Positions 32,791-44,399 of a stretch of 64,000 nucleotides of DNA are shown here, one piece after another. Below the pieces are notes generated by a model. That model saw only the letters and a program-made list of their open reading frames with translations. It made no database searches and had not been told where the DNA came from. Every line of letters starts with the position of its first letter. Position 1 is the first letter of the stretch. A program made the position numbers and the translations under genes. The stretch comes from Trichopus zeylanicus subsp. travancoricus (taxonomy: Eukaryota > Streptophyta > Magnoliopsida > Dioscoreales > Dioscoreaceae). The DNA is taken from assembly GCA_005019695.1 (NCBI GenBank), contig RXID01014896.1, positions 627,941 through 691,940 of the forward strand. Reading direction: 5' to 3'.

Positions 32791-34787
32791 TCACGCCACG
32801 GCAGACGCGTGCGACAGTGCTTGAACCTTGATGGGGAAGCCTTTGGGGAATTGGATGGATGGGGCATGAATGGGGTGGTCAGGCTCAGCAAGCTCCCAGT
32901 TCTAACTCAGAATAAGATGGTGAATGAACACTGTCATCTCCAACCTCGCGAGCTCAGCCCCGGGGCACAGCCTGGGGCCTCTGCCAAATGCCAAAAAGTT
33001 ACTGTTCTTCTGTCTTACACCTGATGAACTCTTCAAAGAAATTGGAGATGAACATGTTACTTCAGACTAACATCTTGTGATGTAATTTGTCTAATATATG
33101 ATTGGATTGAAGCTCACCATCCATCTCCATGGATTGAAAGAATTAGGGTTCTCAAAGTGGGAGTGATCCAGATGGACAGGTCCAAAGTGTGTTATGACAA
33201 CGCCACCTTGTGGAATCACATAATCTGAAACAATTATTCAGACATCTAAACAACTACTGCATATGCAGCATCCATGCAAATGTAGAACCGAGAACACAAG
33301 TAGGAATAATATCTCCATATTGGATTTCCATTTTCGCTTTCTTTTGAACGAACGAAGCCACGTTGCCGAGTCTCAGTGTCTCATATATGACCTTCAACAA
33401 TATCAAGACACAAAATATTAAGGAGTCTGCTTATTTCTTGTAGTGATCATTTGGTCTCATAAGCTTACACAATTGGTGAACTCCAGTGTCTTGTACTCAT
33501 CCCATGTATGCTGCTTCTCTCGTTTCGCTACTTGGAGATGCTCTTTCTGAGCAACAAAGTAGGAGTTCTAATTTGTGTTTGCACTGTGAAGTGTAAACTT
33601 TGTAAAGGAGAACTTTACTCACACGTAGCTGCTGAATTGCCTTTGGGCATCCTTCAAGGAAGTAAATCATCAAGGAGATGGCTGTTGATGTTGTATCATG
33701 GCCGGCGAAGAGAGTGTGCAACAACAAATCGCAAACTTGTTGGTGAGCATATTCAGTTTTCTTCATGACCCAACCTAGAAAGTCATGACACTTCTTCTCG
33801 GCCCTTTCTTCGATGATTCGATTGAACACTTCAAGTATCTTTCTCCTCGACTTTGTTAGTGCATAGAGAGAAAATCATTGACTAAAAAAGAATCCACAAG
33901 AAAATGTGCTGCTATTCTTGTTTTGCTTGAGAGATATACCTTTAAAGCTTTGTTGTACTCGGTTCCTGGTAGGTTCCACGGAATGGACGTAATCCCCCTC
34001 ATAAGTGTCCCGTATTCTCTCGTCAATTTCTCGATATCCAGATCATCATCCGACAAGCTAAACATCTCCTTGATCATTATATAGAACGAAAACTGCAATT
34101 TTTTTAAGCAAGCAAGAGATCAATGAATTCCAATATTTGATTATAAGGGTATAAAACAATTTGCAGATGTGACTTGCTTGATGTCTATACCTAGGTGGCT
34201 TCTTCTTTGGAAAGGATAACAGAGCCCTCCTTGTCCTTCCACGAATCCAAAATCTTTGAAGCAATTTGCTCGGCATGCTGCAAGAACACCGTTCTGAGCC
34301 TCCTGTTGCTAAAGAAGTCGACGATGATGGACCTTATGTACTTGTTCTCATCCCCAACGACAACAGAAATGGAATGCCTGCCCAACACGTTCAGGAAAGA
34401 GCTCGGCCACCCGGCCTCGAACAATCTGGTGTCATTCTTCAACACAAATCTGTTCAGCTCGTCGTCGGTGGAGACCAGCACTGGCTTCCCCAATAAATTG
34501 GTCATGAATACTCTTCCAAACCTGCAAGCATTATACTCAGAAACATTCTAAAGAACTTGAAACCGAGGAGTGTTGCACCTCAAAATGCGACGCGCCATGA
34601 AATCTCCGACTTTTCCCGCCGGCTGGTGCTTCTTGAAAGCAAAGATTTCTCCGATGAGGGGCCATCCCGTGAATCCTGACGGAAGCTTGGAAGATTTTTT
34701 CTCCTTATTCCTCCTAAGATTTAGTACCGCAGCAAGAACTACAATTAGCACTGAAACTATACGCATCATAAGTGATGAGAGTGCCAT
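32791..34787 (-). pseudogene. CYP85-clan P450, tandem copy with stops
   Basis: Exons correspond one-to-one with the intact copy at 23.9 kb: 34787-34579, 34521-34191, 34092-33940, 33850-33623, 33546-33469, 33391-33313, 33224-33118 and 33009-32791. Exons 1, 2, 3, 6 and 7 have identical lengths (209, 331, 153, 79, 107). Exon 4 is 21 bp shorter, in frame, and exon 5 is 15 bp shorter. Motifs remain: 'LHTLFAGHDTTSTAI', 'YETLRLGN', 'FNPWRW' and haem loop 'FGRGPRLCPG'. Three lesions: the last codon of exon 2 is TAG (34193-34191) where the intact copy has AAG; the intron 6 donor reads AT at 33312-33311 instead of GT; TAG at 32904-32902 removes the last 36 codons. The first stop alone leaves about 179 residues without the haem site. 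Low divergence elsewhere suggests recent inactivation. Confidence 0.88.
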
Positions 34788-34833
34788 TTTTCCCCTATCT
34801 CTCAGTGCAATGCATGCGAATATGTAAGCACAT

Positions 34834-34842
34834 CTATATATA
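34834..34842 (-). promoter_or_regulatory. Probable TATA box of the P450 pseudogene
   Basis: 'tatatata' lies about 50 bp upstream of the ATG at 34787, mirroring the arrangement in the intact tandem copy. Confidence 0.4.
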
Positions 34843-34849
34843 ATAACTA

Positions 34850-35700
34850 GAAATTGAAGGAGCCGACGATATTTGCCGAAGGGTAAGACCGAACGAGCAC
34901 GTCAGTCATCCAATTGAGTTTGTGCAATGTAACTCTATTCAAATGAGATGTACATGAGACATTCCAATAATAAGGAGCCGGCTGCCGGGATGGAGCGACG
35001 GATTCTCCGGGGATGCCGTGACGGTGCATGATAAGGAACTTTGCAAGGGAATCCTAGGGGGAGGCGGCTGAAAGAGTTGTATCTTGGAGGATGCAAGAAT
35101 TCATTTACAAGTGTTGTCCTTGGAGGCGACGACCGCGGAGCCGCTCTCATATGCAAACTATACAAGACTAAAGTCCAAAATTGGATTGTATGAAATATGT
35201 ATATACAGCATTGTCTGCTATTTTTTTAGCGGAAAAGAACATAAATGGCTTGTAAAGATACTTTTGCCGCCAAAAGAAGACAGATCCAATGCATGCACTT
35301 TTACATGGTCAAAAATCTGTAGAGACAAAAACAGGAATTTTCTGTTGATAAGACATTTTTTCTTTTGAACGAAAAATTAATCAAGACTTGGAATTTCGTT
35401 GGAGGCGGATAACGATGTTCAGATATAATATAATAGCTCGTTCGTTTTCTCAGAAAAAAATGGTAAAATTCTGGACCTTTTTCGCTGGATATTAGAGGAA
35501 AACTATTGATAAAAGTTCCAGATTTGATGAACAACTGATCGAATGGTATTTGCTAACCAGTATTTGTCTAAGATGGAGGTTTTTTAAGAACTTACTTATC
35601 AATCTTTTTTCTAACAATTAAGTTCCTGTAAACAGAGAACTGTCCTCTCACACTCTTATGGAATACTAAAATAGAAGGTGATAAAGCATAATTTGTCATC
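34850..35700. other. Upstream region of the P450 pseudogene, no gene
   Basis: Mixed-composition sequence with short open frames on both strands that show no family signature. Confidence 0.4.
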
Positions 35701-35714
35701 CAACTTGACTTAAA

Positions 35715-36215
35715 AATTTTTAGTAAATAATTACCGGTCTTATTAGGAAAAAATCACTCATCTTACATTATGTATTTACAAAAAAATCACTTTGATTAAA
35801 ATATTTTAAAAATATTTTATTTTAATTCAATTTTTCAATTAAAAGTAATATAAAATATCAAATGATCCTCATTTAATTTTAGTTGAATAATTATTTAAGT
35901 AATATAAAAAATAATTTGGTTTATTCCAGTTCCTATGAAAGACTGGTTGTCCGATATTATGAATTAAAAATTTTAAATTTAATTTTGTCAACAAAATTGT
36001 CAATAATTGTAAACTAGCTGTCCAAAATAAAACCAAAATGAGAATAATTTGATTTTTGTATATTAATTTAATTGGTAAATTCAAATTAAAATAAAAAATA
36101 TCTATATATTTTAATTGAGGTAATTTTTTGTAAATTTATAGATAAGACGAGTGGCATTTTTAAATAAATTAAATAATTTTTTACAAATTTATAATAAAAT
36201 AAGTAATTATTTGTT
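35715..36215. mobile_element. AT-rich long-TIR MITE, copy 6
   Basis: The clearest copy. Left end: 'aaaaaatcactcatcttaca', then 'tatgtatttacaaaaaaatc', then 'tttgattaaaatatttt'. Right end: 'atatattttaattgaggta', then 'ttttttgtaaatttatagat', then 'aagacgagtggcattttt'. Read in reverse complement, the right end repeats the left, giving terminal inverted repeats of about 60 bp around a non-coding interior. No protein is encoded. The superfamily is uncertain because I could not fix a target-site duplication. Confidence 0.72.
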
Positions 36216-36229
36216 AAAAATTCTTGAAT

Positions 36230-37386
36230 TAATCATACTTCATTATGATACTCATTTAGCATTCCATAATGTTCTTGGGGGTAGAAATGACTTTTTAAAT
36301 TAACTCAATTGTTAGAAATTTGATGAAAAATATTACCCAGATTTTCTTATTAGATGATTGGAGGTGATTTTTTTTTTTACAAATTTTCGTCATAATATAA
36401 TTAATTTTTTTCTAATAATATTATGAGACATGATTTCCCATAAATTCAAACTAATATTTGTAATTCCTACCTAAAAGCTCAAAAACAAGTTACTCAGCCA
36501 ACTTGTTATAAAAAAAAATATTTCTTGTAATTTTCATATATGGTTGACTTTCAGGTTTCATCTAAAAAATTTTGATGAAATTTGTCCAACTAAATAGAGC
36601 TTTATATATTCAATATTGAGTTTTAGGTATCTCGAATTTGGATCAGAGTTCTAGTTAAAAGTAGAAATCCAAAATTAGATTTAGATTTATGATTGATTTA
36701 TAATATTAAGAGTTATAATTATAGTAAAATTCAAATTTAATAAGGGTCTATAAATATACTATAATACATAGGGTTTAGTGTGATGTAGTATTTAGGTTGA
36801 ACTAGAGAGAAAATAGAGAGAGAGAAATAAAGAGAACAAAAAGAGAAGAGAAAGAGAGAGGGTGTCGGCTCTCGTGCGTGAGTCTTTCTAGCGTCTCTCG
36901 GCGGTCTCTCGTGGTGGTTCATCGTGTATGCTCTTGGAAATTCTTTCTGAAGGTAGAGACGTTGACAAGCCTTGGTGAAAAATTTAATTGAAATAAGGTG
37001 ATTTATGAATTTTTCACTATGAATCCCAATAATTCAAGACACCGAGGTTTAATTATAACGAAGACGCATTATATTTTAGAGAATTGAGAATGATGTGAAC
37101 CATCACCTGCTTCAAGATTCGGGTTTGATTTCTTTTGGAACTCCATTGTGGAGGGGTTTTATACAAATATCTACCCAACTTTTCACACATTTGCAAATAA
37201 CTACTTGTCATTTTCATTTTTGTAATTATCTATCTACCATTAGCGAGGTATACGCCATCCTGCGCTCCTGCATAAGAGAAAGATTTTACTCACTATTGAA
37301 GGTTTCTTAGAATAGGAAAACAAGGAGATTGGCTGTTACCATAAAGAATCTGAGTTGCGGAAGCAGTGGGAGCTAGGCTAAATGCT
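36230..37386. other. Intergenic, no supported gene
   Basis: AT-rich to 36770, then a purine-rich 'gagagaaatagagagagag' tract near 36800-36860 and about 400 bp of mixed composition up to the copia insertion. No recognisable coding sequence. Confidence 0.45.
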
Positions 37387-37391
37387 ACAAT

Positions 37392-37676
37392 TGTTAAAAT
37401 TAAATTAAAATATATTATATGAAAATTTAAAATATGTAATATTTGGGAAGTGATATAAGATTTGGAAAGTAGTGTGATTTATTTTGTATTAATAAGTTAA
37501 GATGAATGTACCTACAAAGAAATATATTTTTTAATTTTTTAATGTATATATCTAGGGTATAAAAAATGTTACTTTACGCTTTATATAGGATCTATATTTA
37601 TACGTGTTTTGAGTAAGAAAAAAAAGTGAATGAAATTGCGCCTCTTCAATTAGTTCATTTTCCACTTCTTCCTCCA
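37392..37676 (+). repeat. 5' LTR of the copia element
   Basis: Starts 'tgttaaaattaaatt' and ends 'cttcttcctcca'. It is collinear with the 3' LTR but well diverged. Confidence 0.88.
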
Positions 37677-37747
37677 GTAAAGTGGTATCAAAACTTTTAG
37701 CGATTGAGGTCATAAGTTTGCAACAAGTTGACATCGGCCAAGAAGGA

Positions 37748-40700
37748 GATGACAATCAATGGTTGTTATATTCTAAAACTCACCAAAGAGAACTATGACC
37801 ATTGGATCATGCAAATTAGGGCATTGCTCGGGTCACAAGAGTTCTTTGAAGTTATTGATAGAGTCTTTGCAATGTCTTAAATGAAGCATCTTTAACTGGG
37901 TATAATGAGAATTCTTACGAGATTCTCGAAAGAAAGACAATAAAGCGCTTATCCTTTTTTATGCCACTCTTGATGTAGGGAATCTTAAAAGAATTGCTGG
38001 TGCTACAAATGCAAAAGAAGCATAGGAGATTCCTTATGATTCTCATAAAGGAGCCGAAAAAGTAAAAAAAGATTAGGTTACAAATCCTAAGAGATGAGTT
38101 CGAAGCGGTTGTAATAAAGGAGCCCAAATTAATTTCATATTATTTTACAAGAGTTTTGGTTATTGTAAACCAAATGAAGAGGAATGGTGAGAAGATTGAT
38201 AATATACGGGTGGTGGAGAAAATTTTTCGATTACTCATTTCAAAATTCAATTATATTATTGTAACCATTGAAAAGTCCAAAGACAAGGAAAAACAAGAAG
38301 ATACAAAGTTGAAAGCAATCTCAAGGAGGCCAAGGAACTAGTCATGGCCATGGTTGCGATCAAGATAACAATCGAGGACAAGGACAAGGAGGAAGTGGTG
38401 GATGACCATCAACAAATACAGAAGAAAAAACTCAAAATTAAGTAAGAGATCATGGAAGAGGAAGAGATCAATTCAAGTTTTGGTATGACAAATCTAAACT
38501 CCAATGCTATAGTTGTGGTTAATATAGTCATTTTGCTTCTAAATGCTGAAAAAAAATTAAATACTAATATTGGAAAAAGTGCCAACTACACCGAAAAGGT
38601 AGGATGAAGGAGCAACTCATTTGTCTACCTACAAAGGAGATGATAGAGAACAAGCGGATGTATGGTATATAGATATTGGTGCAAATAACCATATATATAG
38701 CAAAAGGAGTTTGTTCATAATCTTGATGAATCAATGAACACAATATTACCTTTAGTGATTTTTCCAAAATTTTCGTTAAAGGCAAAAATAGCATCTCTAT
38801 TATCTTAAAAAATGATAGACATGAATTGATATTCAATGTTTATTATGTTCCAAACATGAAAAATAATATCATAAGTTTGGAACAACTATTAAAGAAGGGA
38901 TATTCTATTATTATGAAAGATCGTAACATTTATACAAGAGATACTGAAGGGAGAATAATAATAAAGGTGGAGATAATAAAGCATCAAATGTTCATATTGA
39001 AAATTTGAAGTGATATTTTGAAGTGTTTGAACTCTTTTTATTTTAGATATTCTTCTTAGATTTGACATCTTCGATATGGGCATCTTAATTTTGAAAGACT
39101 AAATCTATTGGTAAGGCTTTATATGGTAAAAGGATTGCCTTTTATTAATTATCAACATCAACTTTATGAAGGATGTATTATTGGTAAGCAATCTTAAAAG
39201 AGCTTTCCGAAGGAAGCAATTCAAAGGACATCAATACTATTAAAGCTTGTGCACAGGATGTGTGTGGGCATATTCTTCCTACTTTACTTAATAAAAATAG
39301 GTATTTTGTTACATTCATTGATAATTCTGCTTGAAAAACTTGGCTATATTTTTTGAAAAACAAGTCCGGGGTGTTTGATGCATTCCAGAGATTCAAGGTG
39401 CAAGTCAAAAAGGAGATGGGCTACAAAATCAAAACTATGAGATCTGATAAAGACAAAAAAAATTATCTTTAAAAGTTTTGAAATTTATTATAATGATCAT
39501 GACATTTCTCGTCCCTTGATAACTTCATACTCTCTACAATAAAATGGTGTTGTCAAGAGAAAGAATCGAACTATACTCAATATGCTAAGAAGCATGCTCA
39601 AAAGTAAAGGAATGCCCAAAATTTTTTGGGTTGAAGCTGTCGAATATGTTATCTACTTGTTGAATTGGTGTCCTAGTAGAAGCATATGCAAGATCACCCC
39701 TCTTGATATCTCTCATTTGAGAGTTTTTGGAAACATTGCCTATGCTCATATACTTAAATAAAGAAGAAACAAGTTTGATAATAGGAACACAATGCTTGTT
39801 TTTATTGGCTATATTAGAAGGTCCAAGGATTATAGGTTATATGACCCAATTTAAAAAAAGATAATCATCAGTCAAAATGTTCAATTTGATGAATAGGGTA
39901 CTTGATATTGGCAAAATTTCGAAGAGTGGAAGAACTCAGTGATTTTGATAAAAGAGTAAAATGAAGATTCTCAAGCATCTACTATTCTGACTTCTCAGTC
40001 GTCTACTTCTTATGATCTTTCATCTTTATCAAGCTTGCCACCATCACTGACATCCTCATTAGCTACACCTTTTAATATAACTCCAAGTCTAAGATCGCAA
40101 AAGATGAGAAGACTAAATGAATTATATGAGATAACAAAAGATCAAAATTGTTTTACTCTCTTTTATCTTTTTATAGATTGTGAATCTATAGACGTGAAAA
40201 AAGCTATACAAAGTAAATATTGGAAGTAAGCTATGGATGAAGAAATTCAATCTATTTAGAAGAATGGTATTTGGGAGTTGACTACTCTTCCAAAATAATG
40301 ATTGGCATGAAATGAGTATTTAAGACAAAAATGAATGCTCAAGGCATTATGAAAAAGTTCAAGATAAGATTAATAACAAAAGGCTATAGCCAAAAGTATG
40401 GAATGGATAATGATGAGGTATTTACTCTGATAGCTCAACTTAAAACTATTAGACTAATTATTTCTTTGGCAACTTAATACGGATGAGAAATGTTTTAAAT
40501 AGATGTTAAATCAGCATTCCTAAATGGTTATTTTGAAAAGGAGGTATACATTAAATAACCTTCGGACTACATCAAGAAAGGACATAAAAAAAATGTTAAA
40601 ATTGAAGAAAGTCTTGTATGACTTGAAATAAACACCAAGGGCTTGAAATAGTAGGATTGATTCTTTTTCCAAATAATATGGTTATATCCAATACTCATAT

Positions 40701-41690
40701 GAACATTCTCTTTATATGAAGAAAAGTGATCAGTGAGACATTTTACTTATTTATTTATATGTAGATGATTTAATTTTCATAAGCACTAATCCTTTTATGT
40801 TCAAAGAATTCAAATAATTCATGATACAAGAGTTTAAGATGATGAATATAGAGCTAATATTCTATTTTCTTAGTGTCCAGGTGAGTCAAAACAGAGAAGG
40901 CATCAAGAAGCTTATGCAAAAGAAGTCTTCAAAAAATTTAATATGGAGGATTGTAAACTAATTGGCACACCAGTTGATGGAAGTATAAAGCTCTTCAAAC
41001 TTGATGAAGGACAAGAAGTTGATGGTACCTTCTTCAAAAGTCTTGTTGGCAACTTAAAATACATAATTTGTATAAGACCCGATATTTTTTATAGTATCGG
41101 ATTAGTGAGTCATTATATAAAAAAGCCAAGAACCCCCCATTTACAAGCTGCTAAGAGGATTCTTCACTATATTAAAGGTATATTTAGTCATGGTTTATTC
41201 TTTTCACATTCTAATGATTTTAATTACTTGGCTATTCCAACAGCAATTGGGGAGGCGATGTAGATGATAGAAAAAAACCCACTGGCTTTGTTTTCTTTAT
41301 GAAAGATTCGGCTTTTACATGATCTTCAAAAAAAACACACTATTGCTACTCTTTGTACTTGTGAAGTTGAATATATAACAACATATTCATGTGAATGTCA
41401 TACAATTTGATTCAGAGAACTATTCAAGAAAGTTTATCTTTCTCAAAATAAACCAACCAAGATTTATATTGACAATAAATCTACTATTGTATTGACAAAG
41501 AATCTAGTATATCATGAAAGAAGCAAACACATCGATACCTAATATCATTTTATTCGAGATCTTGTAAAAAGAAAGAGATCGAGCTAGATTATGTAAAATC
41601 TTTTGATCAAATTGCTAATATCTTCACTAAACCGCTTAAAGTGGATCTCTTTTATAAATTCAAATCATTGTTTATAATAGTTGATGAAAA
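37748..41690 (+). pseudogene. Copia gag-pol polyprotein, many breaks
   Basis: Domains appear in copia order across several frames. Gag begins 'MTINGCYILKLTKENYDHWI' near 37748; a zinc knuckle 'CYSCG-stop-YSHFASKC' lies near 38510-38550; a protease-like 'VWYIDIGANNH' near 38660 has the DTGA motif altered to DIGA. The integrase start 'GHLNFERL' is near 39080, and reverse transcriptase shows 'DVKSAFLNGYF' near 40500 and 'YVDDLIF' near 40760. The 'IGTPVDGSIKL' to 'YIKGIFSHGLFFSHS' stretch lies at 40960-41215, and RNase H includes 'IYIDNKSTIVL' near 41467. Frequent in-frame stops and frameshifts make it non-functional. Confidence 0.9.
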
Positions 41691-41714
41691 TAATTTTAAT
41701 TTAATGGGAAAATT

Positions 41715-41998
41715 TGTCAAAATTAAATAAAAATACATTATATGAAAATCTAAGAGATACAATATTTAGGAAGTGATATAATATTTGAAAAATAATATAA
41801 TTTATTTTATATTTCTATATTAAGATAAATATTCATACGAAGGAATACATCATTTAATTTTTTAATAAATATATGTAAGACATAGAAAATATTATTTTAA
41901 ATTCTATATAAAACCTATATTTATAAGTATTTTAAATAAATAAAAAAATAAAAAAAAAAATATTTATTCAATTAATTTATCTTTTACCTCTTCTTCCA
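41715..41998 (+). repeat. 3' LTR of the copia element
   Basis: Starts 'tgtcaaaattaaat' and ends 'cctcttcttcca', followed by the ACAAT duplication. Confidence 0.88.
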
Positions 41999-42144
41999 AC
42001 AATAGTAAGCACCAGCATTGCCAGAAAGCAGCCCGCTCGTCTCCACAGTCTGCTTCGCGTCTTGCTTTGAATCAGAGTTGCACGTGAGCCCATCCTCCGT
42101 CTTTTTCTGCAGTGAGAGGTGTGGGAATCATTTGTGACCACTTA

Positions 42145-42310
42145 GGCCTTGTTTGGTTTAGAATCAGCCTTCAAATCACCCTTTTTAAGAAAATTTTTTT
42201 ATTAAAATTAATATTATTTATTTTATATTATTATTAAATTAAATTATTATAAAAAAAATTATTAATTTGTAAAAGTGATTTATTAATTTTAATTATAACC
42301 CTGAATCTTG
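42145..42310. mobile_element. Tourist-like MITE c (3' end degenerate)
   Basis: Begins 'ggccttgtttggtttaga' directly after TTA. The interior matches MITEs a and b ('tattattaaattaaattatt' and 'aattattaatttgtaaaagt'). The right TIR is not clear. Confidence 0.6.
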
Positions 42311-42781
42311 AGCTTGGCCAAGTCCATGCCGCGGTAGCGCGCAGTTTAGGTTCGATGGCAATTGCTAAGAGCCATACGTGCTCAAAACTGGGTAATATTC
42401 TCAACCTAAGCTATTGTTCACGCAAAAAATTTAACATAACTTGGCCAAACTCAACAGCAGAAGCATGCTTGTGTGCATGCAGTGAGGAGTATCCGAATCA
42501 TTGTGGCCGGTCGAGGACAAATTGTTCGCTCGGTTTCTTGGAAAAAAGCAAAGAACTAAGCCTAAACAGCAATATAATTAGAAACTAACAGCATGAAAGA
42601 ATGGTTTACGCATCTCTTTGACAGCAAAAAAGGTTTAATTAGATATAACTTTTTTATGAGCCAAGTTACTATTAAAAACACAAGATTTAGCTACACAAGA
42701 GAAAATACAATCAACAAGTAATTATTTTGTAATCGGGGCAATGAAAGACTTGTTGGTTGCTAACATGCTCATGTTTTCTAC

Positions 42782-44321
42782 TCAGGCGACGAGGCCGATC
42801 CCCTCGATGATAAGGGAGTCGGCGAGGACCTGGTTCGCAGCCTCCGACGGGTGGACGCTGTCCCAGAACACGTATCCGGTGGCGTTCTTGCATGTTCCAA
42901 CCGACTTCGGGTTGCATAGCAGCGATGTCGTCTCCACTATACCTGTCCCACAGCATCCTCTCCTCGCCTCGAAAAAACCTGCTGTTTTTCAGTTAGAAAC
43001 ATCAATGCCGTCTACTATGAAAATCTCCGAAATCATTCAAAAGTACATGGAATCACAAGAACAAAAAGAAACCCATCACCTTGTTTCGAAGGAGCGGTGG
43101 CGAGATCATAAAGAGGCTGGTAGGTGTCAAATATAGCTATCTTCAGATTAGGCATTTGTTTCATAAGGGAGTTCACTGCGGCTTTGAGCTTCTTGTTGAA
43201 CCCTTGAGCATCCGTGTTCAACCTCTCCACACATTCATTGCTCCCTAACCCGAAGAGTGTGATCGCCGCAGGAACACACCCCAACGGCGGCAAGGAAGTC
43301 ACTCCAATCTTCCTTGCTCCCAGGCCATAAATGTCCTGCACATACATGAACACAAAGCTCACTCCAAATGGCATTTCAGGTACGTTTCTAGTTCCCGGTT
43401 TATGATGATGAGGAGGTGATGAGAGACCGTGACGAAGTCGGAGAAAATGCCGACAAGGAGGGAGGAGAAGTCGTCGGGGGAGTAGAACTTGTTGAGGTAG
43501 GGGTTGACGTAGTAGTTCTGGATGAAGTCGCTGCTGCCGGTGCTGATGATATACAAGGCGTCGGAGATTATGGAGGATGCCTGCTTGCTTCCGGCCATCT
43601 TCCTGAGCTTAGACTGGTACTCCTTGTAGTACTCCAGCTGCTGCGATAAGGGTATCGCATGCTGCCAGAGATTTCAGACAAAAAGATTCATACTTCATAT
43701 GTAGTTAGAGGTGCAATGGAATTGGAATACTTGAAACATAATTTCGATTAAATTTCCAAGTATACTGTTCTGATGCTGATATTACTGAAGTCGTTTGTTT
43801 AACCAACAGATAGAAACTTGACAGAAAACTTGAATCAATTCGTGTAATATTTCTGATGATATTGACATACTTACATATAGGATTGCAGTCTTGTCATAAT
43901 ACCCAGAAGCAGCAGAAGCAAAATTGGCACCAATAAGAAGGGTCTTCCCCGAACCCTGCGGACTCAGATACGCAGGCGGGTAGGTTGTGAATCCGAGAGT
44001 TTCAGCTGCATGACACACATTATCAACAAACAACAACATGCATGCATTTGCTTAGACTCTCTTAGCCGGCAGCGAGCACGCACCGGTGATGTCGGTGGCC
44101 AACTTCCCGTTGCAAAACCTCCCGGTGGGCTGGTGGTTCTTGAAGTCCCGGCCGTAGGGCGGGAAATCGGCCTTGAAAATTGTAGGAAGGTAATCGTTGT
44201 TCCCGACGTCCACCGTGGAGTCCCCGAACGTAATGATCGCCGGCACAAGCGCCGTCGACGGTGGCTGCCCATGGACGGAAAGAAGCCAAGAGAAGAACAA
44301 GGCCATTGCCATAGGCGCCAT
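42782..44321 (-). CDS. GDSL esterase/lipase, APG-like
   Basis: A secreted SGNH-fold hydrolase acting on lipid or acyl esters, usually in the apoplast. Exons 44321-44084, 44005-43875, 43661-43428, 43335-43080 and 42978-42782 join to 351 residues, the usual length. A signal peptide ('ALFFSWLLSVHGQ') is followed by block I 'ITFGDSTVDVGNNDYLP' with the catalytic Ser. Next come 'GANFASAASGYYD' (block II), 'STGSSDFIQNYYVNPYL' (block III, oxyanion Asn region) and 'GARKIGVTSLPPLGCVPA'. Block V 'VFWDSVHPSEAANQV' supplies the Asp and His. The five-exon layout fits the plant GDSL family. The exon 3 donor was placed at ACG|gtctct because it gives 'FSDFVTDIYGLGARK', matching the family. The physiological substrate cannot be read from sequence. 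Confidence 0.93.
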
Positions 44322-44374
44322 TTCTGCTGCTGTTAAGCTTCTCCTTGATCTAAACTGAGTAGAAGACTGGGAAA

Positions 44375-44383
44375 CTATATATA
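44375..44383 (-). promoter_or_regulatory. Probable TATA box of the GDSL gene
   Basis: Minus-strand 'gtatatatag' lies about 55 bp upstream of the ATG at 44321. Confidence 0.45.
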
Positions 44384-44399
44384 CAAACAAACTATATTG

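Larger units (their letters stand above)
37392..41998 (+). mobile_element. Ty1/copia LTR retrotransposon, complete but defective
   Basis: Two LTRs of 285 and 284 bp, each TG...CA, enclose a gag-pol region. The 5-bp ACAAT at 37387-37391 is repeated at 41999-42003, an exact target-site duplication. A primer-binding site resembling the initiator-Met tRNA type ('tggtatcaaaac') starts at 37683, and a short purine run precedes the 3' LTR. The LTRs differ at many positions, so the insertion is not recent. It lies between the P450 series and the GDSL gene. Confidence 0.92.

Noticed and set aside
33546..33850. Shorter exons 4 and 5 in the third P450 taken as frame-breaking deletions
   Set aside because: The differences are 21 and 15 bp, so both keep the reading frame; they are not lesions.
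34195..34551. Plus-strand open frame of 118 codons
   Set aside because: Antisense of exon 2 of the P450 pseudogene.
43416..44336. Plus-strand open frames of 77 and 108 codons
   Set aside because: Antisense of GDSL exons 1 and 3.
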